This document shows, piece by piece, positions 56,353 through 64,000 of a stretch of DNA of 64,000 nt (the first letter of the stretch is position 1; each line of letters begins with the position of its first letter). The DNA is taken from NCBI RefSeq assembly GCF_000264905.1, contig NW_006763157.1, positions 220,535 to 284,534 of the forward strand, written 5' to 3'. The DNA is from Stereum hirsutum FP-91666 SS1 (taxonomy: Eukaryota; Basidiomycota; Agaricomycetes; Russulales; Stereaceae). A program made the position numbers and the translations under genes. Below the pieces are notes generated by a model. It was not told the origin of the DNA. It saw only the letters and a list, made by a program, of their open reading frames with translations, and made no database searches.

Positions 56353-58315
56353 TCAGTCAACAGCGATAAACTCGCGCCTTGGCTGACCGGCTGTAGCAAT
56401 ATCACCACTATCCTTCGCGTTCACTGTCGTATAATGGAGCCTCATGCGCTGCACTACCACATCACTCCGCAACACACTCTTTTCACCGTCACCGTCATAT
56501 TCCATGAGGTCCAGACTCTGCGTTGCGAGCATGATACGGGAGAAACTCATATCTCCCGGCTCAGACATCCCCGTGAGACACGCGAGTCCCACCAAATCGC
56601 ACAACGCCACGACGACTAGACCGATCCCATACACCAACCAAAGACGTTCAGGGGAGTATCTCCAGACGCTATAGTTCGGGACAATATCTGCCAATACCGT
56701 CGCCGTGCTGGTTAAATTCAGAAGATGGCGGTTGGCGGGAGAGTTGAACGAGAGGGTGGTATTGGTGAATAAGTCCATGATAGCCTGGCTCATGTTCGCG
56801 TAGCAGGATGTCCAGGACACCGACGTATTCGCAGATCCAATCGCAAAGAGAGGTGTGGAGAGGGCATTCGTGTGGTAGGACATGGGCAAATCGCCTCCAT
56901 GGGCGGTGACGACGCCGACGAGGTTGTGGGCGAAGGACTCGGCGACAGCACGAGAAGTCAGCGCCAGAGTGGCGGCGGAGACGTCGTCGGACGGTGAGGA
57001 CGAGTTCCGCGTGAGGACCATCATCGCGTCATCGAACTCGTCGTAGTTTGTACCCCAGTCATAGTCGTTGAGTGGCTGGCCAATGCTAGCAACGGTCGCA
57101 TTGATCTCCTGCGTATTGTTATGGAAGATGAACGTGGACTCGTAGACCCCGCGGTGAAAGACACAGTAGCTGCCGCCGTAGGTGTCATTTGAGCCCGGCA
57201 GACCTCCTGCCACCGATGTATAGTAGGTGAATAACATCGAATACGTGTCCTGCCTGACGTTCGCGGTCCACTGATCGAAAGCGTAGAAGTTCGGAAGGGT
57301 GGACGAGAACGACGTGGGTGTGTACCAGAGCCCGAGGTTCGACGTGGCGTTGAATATGGGGTAAATTTGGTCTCCCCAGAGAGTCCCTTGTGAGGACTGG
57401 GGTGATACCGAGCCCATGTCGTAGTGCGTCAGAATAGAAGAGGGAGAGATGTCGGAACATTGGAGTGTAGGAGCCTCGTAGCTGATATGATACTGGCACT
57501 GCACGCCGCACTCGGACGGTATAGACCAGGCGAGCTCGTTGGAGGAAATAATAGCGTGCTGAACGGCGACAATTGAGTCGACGGATGAGGATTGATAGAC
57601 GAGGGGAGGTGGGTCAAGTGTAGAACCGGTCCAACTAGGTCGAACCGAGACCTGCGCGCTAACTTGGTCAAAGGCTATACTGGGTACCGAGATGTTTTTC
57701 GAAATAATACCAGCCGGGACGATGGATAGCGCATTGGGAGCAAATATGCCGATGAGAGGGAGAGCATGAGACATGAGGGCTATGAAGAGGACGGCTGGCA
57801 TGATGAAAATCATGGAAGAGAAGCTAGCGGTGGCGACTGAAAGAATGGCGGGAAAGCTGAATAGACGATCTATTTCTTCCACGGTGAACGGCCTACGCCC
57901 AAGGTAGAACCATATCTATTTCAAGAACTAATATGAGACACAAACACCGCTGACTTCGACCATCGATTACAGGACTCACCGCGTGTACGAGTGCAGACAA
58001 TGCAGAGAACACCAGAGGAAGCTGGACCGCCATAGATAGCGCGTTGCTCGTATTCCTGAACCAGAACTGTGAGCTCTCTGAGACGACTTGGCCACGGAGG
58101 TGGGTGAGAAAGATGTGATGAATGACGACTAGTGCCGTGGCCAAGACGAATGGAGCGACGATGGAAACATATGGCTGAGCCCAACCTCCGCTCCGAGGCT
58201 TCGAGTCTATGAGCGTTGTAGTAGAGTCGCGTCGAGATGGAGATCGCTTTGGCGATTTGGCCTCGTATGGGTCAGATTTGGGCGCGACATTGTAATGCCC
58301 TCGGGATGCGTGCAT
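56353..58315 (-). CDS. Multi-pass membrane protein with large glycosylated outer domain
   Basis: Two exons, 58315-57980 and 57915-56353, 632 aa. After about 45 polar residues come three hydrophobic segments (YVSIVAPFVLATALVVIHHI; AVQLPLVFSALSALVHA; FIMPAVLFIALMSHALPLIG). A domain of about 370 residues with around ten N-x-S/T sites (for example NAT, NDT, NNT, NSS, NTS, NMS, NLT) follows, so it should be lumenal or extracellular. A fourth helix (LWLVYGIGLVVVALCDLVGL) and a 75-residue cytoplasmic tail close the protein. This layout occurs in a fungal family without known function. Cys residues in pairs (CGVQCQY) suggest disulfides. Confidence 0.8.
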
Positions 58316-59110
58316 GTTTCTAAAAAAAATGTATGTCAGAGCAGGCTTCATGGTGGAGCAAACGGGCGGACCAAATGCAAGACCTTCGAGACCTTCGAAT
58401 CGTTTGACAATCAAAGGGAACAAGAGTAGCGACTAGAGCTCTCAATTATATAGTACTTACTGTACGGGGGGTCTCCACTAAGACTTACGAGGCAGAGCAT
58501 CAAGGCACCGGTACGCTCTGGATCAAAGCCGAATTGGTCATTCTCTCACTCGTGGATCAAAAAGGACGGGAGTTTGAAGGGGCTCACGAGGGCATGCTTT
58601 GTAGAACACCCTTTTAATAGCCGTTTCCATGATGTAAATAAAGGCCGTTGTAATTGATTGGCTCGTACCGGGTGCTAACAGGGTTCCAAGGGGCTACTAA
58701 TATTTGGTGAGTTTCTTTGAGGGATCCCTGGTTCTGTCTGGTGAACATTTGGATTCTCAATCTATCAAGTATCTAGCACCATAAGATCACGAAGTCGATA
58801 CTGCCCAGCTCGAAGACTCCCAGCGCGCTCCCAGCTAGAGTGCAGGCGTTCTAGAGAGAAATAGATAAACGAAGGCCGGAAACGCCGTCGATATCCGCTA
58901 CGTATGCAGGTCGAAGGTAAGGATTGAAGCACAAATGGAGTCTAGGTGCATTCAAGTCGATGGTTGATCAGTTTGTCAACGCCGTGCCACACTGTTGCGC
59001 CACACGCTGATCGACAGGAAGCGAATCACGTGAGGAACACGTCTTGCGCGTCTTCGGCGTTCGCTATTTTCCTCATTGTTCCTCGCCTTCCACACTCGTT
59101 TTCTGCAGCA
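58316..59110. other. Divergent intergenic region
   Basis: Promoters of the membrane protein (minus) and the MPDU1-like gene (plus). No specific sites recognised. Confidence 0.45.
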
Positions 59111-60201
59111 ATGACTGCCATAACTCGTAATTTCCCTTGGTTCATCAAGGACCTAGGTGTCTCTATTGTTGGAGAGGTCTGCATCGTCTTTTTTCTGTAC
59201 CGCGTATCGTCTCCCTAATACTCTCTCAGAAATGCTACGTGTCACTTGTCGAAAACCTGAACATCAGTGATGTTGAATGTCTCAAATATTCTGCATCGAA
59301 AGGTCTAGGAATTGGTATCGTCGTCGGTGGTTCTATCATGAAGCTACCACAGCTCATGCTCAGTGCGCATTTTTCTCTTCTTGTTTATCGTTCTTTAACT
59401 AAGAAACACGGTGCGCCACCTACGGCAGTCCTCAAAGCGCGCTCCGCCCGCGGTCTCTCCTTCACTGCCTACATCCTCGAAACGCTCTCCTACGCAATCA
59501 CAACAGCCTACAACTACAGGAATAGCTACCCCTTCTCAACATACGGAGAAAATCTGTTCTTGACCGCCCAAAATATAGTCATTACCCTCCTCATCGTGTC
59601 CTACGCCCCTCCTTCCTCTTCCCGACCACTCACATCACCACCCAAATCCCCAACCACATCCGTAGCCCTCCTCTCCCTCGCTACTGCCGTCTTTCTTGGC
59701 GCACTCTTCGTAGTTCCGGAATACCTCCTCCAACTGCTCATGAACTCCACTCTCCTCCTCTCCCTCTTCTCGAAACTGCCTCAAATCACGCAAAACGCAC
59801 GTGCCAGGTCCACCGGACAACTCTCCGCATTCGCTGTGATTGCGCAGATTGGAGGATGCGCGGCGAGGCTATTCACCACCGCGACGGAGGTGGACGATCT
59901 GGTGGTTACTGCTGGGTTCGTGCTTGCGTTAGTGCTGAACATCGTGCTCGGGTGGCAGATGTGGCAGTATTGGGGTGCTGGCGTGGGCGAGGGTGCACAG
60001 GGTGAGGAGAAGGTCATGTTGGGGCATGGGCCGGGCGCTAGTATCGACGAGAAGGTGGAGGAGAGGGCCTTTAATGGAAATGGCGCTGGAGCAGGAATCG
60101 AGGTCGTGGTGCCGCCACAGTCGCCTGCCCCGTACCAGACTTATGCGACGACGCATCAAGGACCACAGCCCGGGAAGAGGTGGGCACGGAAGGTGGACTA
60201 A
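59111..60201 (+). CDS. Mannose-P-dolichol utilization defect 1 (MPDU1)-like PQ-loop protein
   Basis: Three exons, 59111-59176, 59230-59362, 59429-60201, 323 aa. Two PQ-loops are plain: IMKLPQLMLILKARSARGLS in the first half and FSKLPQITQNARARSTGQLS in the second, each starting a three-helix bundle. The ER-membrane protein MPDU1 is needed for use of dolichol-P-mannose and dolichol-P-glucose in glycolipid and GPI-anchor synthesis. The length up to helix 7 fits MPDU1 (about 250 aa). A further 60 polar residues rich in Gly, Glu and Pro are fungal-specific. SASKGLGIGIVVGGSI is also a family mark. Confidence 0.88.
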
Positions 60202-60852
60202 GGGCATCCAACTAATTTATGTTTCGGGTTTGATTGTTTTGGTCAATCGCATGGGTCGATTAGTGTGGAAACTCTGGTTTGCATGTAGTGTGTGCGTGCG
60301 CAAGTACGTACATGAACTTATTCCTTGGATAATTCATTTCATTTCTCTTTCCCCCGCGCGTGGTGGGCGTGTTGGCATGCGTGGTCGACCAATGGCTTCA
60401 GTATGTTCACCGCCCGATGTTCGTGGTGGGACTTTCAGCAAACATCTACAACTAACGCTGCTTAGGCTTCCGCATCTCGGGCATTCTTTTCCTGCGCGAC
60501 AGCCTCCCTGCTTCTTCGCCCTTACCGCTATTCCTGTGAGGTCCCACTGGGTGCGTGATGATGCCTGTCCTACGCATACTCAGACAGCTTACGAGCGCTT
60601 CGGTACGATACGGCAGGCTCGACGAGGCCGTAAGACAACCAGAACGACACGCTTTGGAACAGTACACATGATGATTCGTTCGAGCCGATTGCACGTGCCC
60701 TTAAGAGTGCAGCGTGCTTGAATAATGGTGCGGTAAGACTATTATAATATGTACTCGAAAACGAGACAAGAGGTCATCGAGATCTACGACCGCTGTTGAA
60801 TGGTGAGCTCTTCGTACATTTCCCTCACGGATACAGGCTGAGCCCCATATAG
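60202..60852. other. Convergent 3' spacer
   Basis: No supported gene. The longer open frame through 60721 is a continuation in another frame of the MPDU1-like exon. Confidence 0.45.
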
Positions 60853-62200
60853 TTACATACAGAAATCGTGCGGATGTCCGTCATAACAATCAGAGCATGG
60901 ATCTCCATGGCCAACCCCTCCTTCCCGGTAATGCTCCTCACGCTGATTACGGATAGTCTCTGTCATGCATTGGCTATGAGAGCAACCTTCCTTGCACAGC
61001 ACACACTTAGGACCGTATGATATCTCCTGGTCGGTTCTGTATGGCGAGAGAGAATCCCGGGGAAAGTGAGTGTTAGGAAACGTCCTGCCGGTGTCGAAAT
61101 CGAATAAAGTGGTCGGTCGGAAGGCAGATCTGCCTCGAGTAGGAAACGCATCGGTAGAGGTTTCCAAATTCCACGACGACGTTTGCGAACCAGAAGCAAC
61201 TGGTGGAGATTGATCTGACGATACCACCGGACGGATGATGAGCACGGCGTCGCTGTGAAGATATGTGGAAGAAGCGATGATCGCAGGCAAATTTACCCTC
61301 AGTTATTCCCTGTATTTCGTCCTTCCATTCATTCGAACCCTTGGTATTCAGCTAATGTCGTTTTTCATGACATAAGAAAGGTGAAGAAAGTCAGCAGCTG
61401 CCCGGATACAATCAGCTTCAAAATGCTACGAACCTCAATCCTCTCTAAAGCCCTCTTTATGCTGACGCTTCTCCTCCCCTCCTGCTCCATTCGTTCCTGC
61501 ATCTCAGACTGCTCCTGAATGAGCGAAGGGATCGGCCAGCACAAAGAATGACTCGAACATTCGACGACACAGACCATTATTGTTTTTCTAAGGGTATCTT
61601 CAACACTAATCTTCCCACCTTCTATAGACGTATGTATCGCGTCTATCTTGTGACTATTCGACGCTTGAACTTGCGTTATATTGGACAGAGTGTCCCAGGT
61701 CACATGGTGCGCTGCAGCCTAACACGACGCCCATGTTCATGAGCAAGTGCAATGTATAGAACCAAGTTCGTGGTGGACGCCTACGTTGAACCGTGCGACA
61801 GCATCATTGATGGCAATATTCGCATTGCCAATGGCTCTGTCGATGCTTTTCTTGTGGCTGGGATTTATTGTGCTGTTATACCACGTCTCGTTCCTGCCCT
61901 TCAGCGCATTCACTACTTCGGCTGTGTTCGTAAGCGCTCTGACGAAGAATGATTGGTCAGGTCCTCTCAGAGTGTGAAGGACAGCAATCAGTGAAATACA
62001 GACTTCGCGAATCGTTCCATAGCTTCGAGTTGGCTTGGTGTCGGTTTCTTGATCCCCAGGAACAGGTCCTCGTACGTATCTTGAAGATCTCTGCAGCGCA
62101 AAATCATAGGTCTAATATCTCCTTTTCTGACCTTAATGTCATCATAGAGTTTCCAGGCAGCTTTGAAGAGTTTCAACGCCTCTGTGACGGATTCCGACAT
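60853..62200 (-). CDS. Four-helix-bundle (MLKL N-terminal-like) protein with Cys-rich 3' exon
   Basis: Exons on minus 62200-62004, 61938-61785, 61718-61575 and 61514-61410 join in frame with normal introns of 60-66 bp. The first 120 residues (MSESVTEALKLFKAAWKL, ILRCRDLQDTYEDLF, then AVARFN) are amphipathic helices like the N-terminal bundle used by MLKL-type and other fungal cell-death or adaptor proteins. A predicted coiled coil (EQSEMQERMEQEGRR, then IKRALERIEVRSI) follows. The last exon (61253 or nearby to 60853) encodes a disordered part and a Cys/His-rich end with CVLCKEGCSHSQC and CSDCYDGHPHDFC, possibly zinc-binding. The junction into it is not settled: the only phase-compatible donor I find is GTCATG at about 61365, so it could be a separate gene. 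Function is inferred from fold resemblance only. Confidence 0.6.
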
Positions 62201-63452
62201 GATGTAGTACGCGGATTCGTGCTTGGTCGCGGGATGGCGGGCTCGCAGGCGAAAGTACGAGGGGAGTGATATGCGCTCTACAGAGGGATTCGCAGGTCAG
62301 GTAGCCCAGTTTTATATACACGACCGCGCGGCAATCGATGGTGTCCGGAATAGAATGATCGGGAACGCTCTCTTGCTAAGTACTCACGCTTTGCAAATAT
62401 GCAGGATCGTTGATTGATAGTGTCGTCGTCCAATGTCTAGATCCATATCCTTCATTTTTGATCCGCGGATTACCTTGAAGTTGGGCATAGAACCTTCCAA
62501 CGACGCTCAAGTCTCCGTTCTCTAGTTGCATGCGCTATCCTCTCTGTCATATGCTTATTTTTGTGCAGCTTGGGGGTTCCTAGTCATCCTCACGCCACGA
62601 TAATTCTTCACGATGAACAACGATAAGGTCTATAAACGCGCCATTAGCGTTCCGCCGTATCTTTCACCCTCAAAGACGTTTGGCCTGACGCCACATCAGG
62701 CTGGTGGGCACTTCGAGCAGAATGCTATGCTATTGTCAGGCAAGTGATCATCGCGCCATCTTGTTGTACAATGGCCACTCTGCTTCTAATTTAAGAACTC
62801 GTAGCATTTTCACACTGCTGGCCATCAGTAAATTAGCGGGTGGTTGGAGAGTTTGCGACGTGGCTTGATTTCTTATAAAAAAATGCTTGTATTTCTGACT
62901 TTGAGTAACTTCTACGTCTGCGAGAGGGACCAAAAGCGCAGCTCACTGTCCGCAGCGGTAGGTATGGCTGTGGGTCGTTCCCCTTTCCAGTGAGGATGTG
63001 TGGTTGTGCCATTAGCCGAACCTCGGCAGCGCCATCTAGTGCTCACCATGAACCTTAATGAAAATCCGCCTAGCTCTATGTTGGAGAGAAGTCATTTTGT
63101 TTTTCTAGTTTCGCCCTTAATAAAAAAATCTGCTTGCACTTTCTTGATATTGTACCCGACGTTCACCTGCGATAATTTTATTTCCTATGAGCTGATCTCG
63201 GCGGGCTCAAAGTAGATGATATCGTACGCTCACAGACAGAAAAGTAGCTTACATAGGGCCTGCCCCTCTCTCAACAACTTTGCACACTCTCATGCGGGAG
63301 CCCTGATTCTTACTCCGAATGACGATGCAAATCTTGGTTGAACCACAGAAAAGAATATGAAGTCATGTAGTTGCGTAACTGCATACATATATTATGTCGA
63401 GATGAGCATCCAAATCAAACCAAATGATCAGACAGTGCTGTGTACAAGAAAA
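62201..63452. other. Intergenic between two minus-strand genes
   Basis: No exon supported. It is likely the promoter of the helical-bundle gene. Confidence 0.45.
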
Positions 63453-64000
63453 TCAACTGGGACTGCTTGGTGCCGTTGCATAGCCATCATTAGTAGAGGA
63501 ATCGGATACATCATCTGGAGCACCTGAGTTTATGTTCAGTGAGATGGTACTGGCGGCCGGTAATATACCCATCCCTTGGCCGAGTAGTCCAGCCTGGAAA
63601 GAAAAAAGGACGAAAATCAGCGTTAGCATCATCATATCGAGAGTGGGTGCACAGTGATAGTAACTCTCGTACTTGCTGAGGAACAGCATCAGGTGCAGTC
63701 AGTGGCGTAGCACCGTGCTCTTGAAGAAGTTGCATTATAGCTTTGAGCCCCTTAAACCTCGAGGCCTCTAATGCGCTTCCATATTTCCCTGCTCGTGCGT
63801 TCACGTTCGCCCGCCACTCAAGGAGAAGCTTCACAATGCGCATGTGACCTCCAGAGCATGCTGCTTCGAGGGCGGTGCCGTATTCGCCTCCTTCTGCATC
63901 GACCTCAGCTCCCTGCTCCAGTAGAAGCTTTACAACATCATCGTAACCACGGTAAGACGAAGCTCGAAGTGCGGAGCCAAATTGCTCCTTTCCCTCTGCA
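63453..64000 (-). CDS. Ankyrin-repeat protein, 3' end only
   Basis: Two exons are seen, >64000-63673 and 63593-63453, joined in phase 0 by a 79 bp intron. The visible N-terminal part has ankyrin units of 34 residues in register: GSALRASSYRGYDDVVKLLL, GTALEAACSGGHMRIVKLLL and GSALEASRFKGLKAIMQLL. The GxALxAAxxxGHxxIVKLLLExGAxVxAxxGxY pattern is that of C-terminal ankyrin arrays in fungal NACHT/NLR-type proteins. After the repeats a Ser/Pro-rich tail of about 60 residues ends the protein. The N-terminus, where a NACHT domain might be, lies outside the window. Confidence 0.8.

Noticed and set aside
60020..60721. Open frame with Arg-rich translation after the MPDU1-like stop
   Set aside because: It is another frame of the MPDU1-like exon continued into the 3' flank; no independent support.

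Overview
This 64 kb window is nuclear DNA of a filamentous basidiomycete, most likely an Agaricomycete. Nearly every gene is cut by several 48-100 bp introns with GTRNGY donors and YAG acceptors. Gene content fits that group: a MYND-finger pair, a fungal STAND-associated ubiquitin-like protein, a mushroom-type seven-helix protein, and expanded families of membrane receptors. No rRNA, tRNA or CRISPR was found. All gene models were spliced by eye; exon sums were checked for frame.

Left part (1-13 kb) is an accessory, repeat-rich region. A non-LTR retrotransposon ORF1-like frame runs off the left edge. It is followed by an amino-acid permease pseudogene, a MYND zinc-finger gene, a 1.1 kb TA-flanked inverted-repeat element, a ULD-type protein gene with a possible CxxC ribbon, and two Helitron-like 3' termini. 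Diverged duplicated blocks lie on both sides of the permease pseudogene and again upstream of the ULD gene.

Centre (13-46 kb) is dominated by FIVE paralogous seven-transmembrane receptor genes (copy A on minus, B, C, D and E on plus). All five have 12 exons. Ten of the twelve exons have identical length in every copy, all intron phases are the same, and all share a conserved C-terminal [ED]xFxRQ[IL]-type end. The two variable exons encode the third intracellular loop and the cytoplasmic tail. Between the copies lie a 16-exon MFS transporter, an isoprenylcysteine-methyltransferase-like gene, an HSL-type hydrolase, a second MYND-finger gene, a poorly preserved gene and a 118 bp MITE-like hairpin.

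Right part (46-64 kb) is mostly conserved housekeeping: class I/II aminotransferase, mitochondrial D-lactate dehydrogenase, a second and unrelated seven-helix membrane protein, a glycosylated multi-pass membrane protein and an MPDU1-type PQ-loop protein. The right edge carries a helical-bundle gene with a Cys-rich 3' exon and the 3' end of an ankyrin-repeat gene, both of types found in fungal NLR/cell-death repertoires.

The strongest unusual signal is the local receptor expansion. It looks like segmental duplication that kept gene architecture rigid while the loop and tail that face the cytoplasm diverged.
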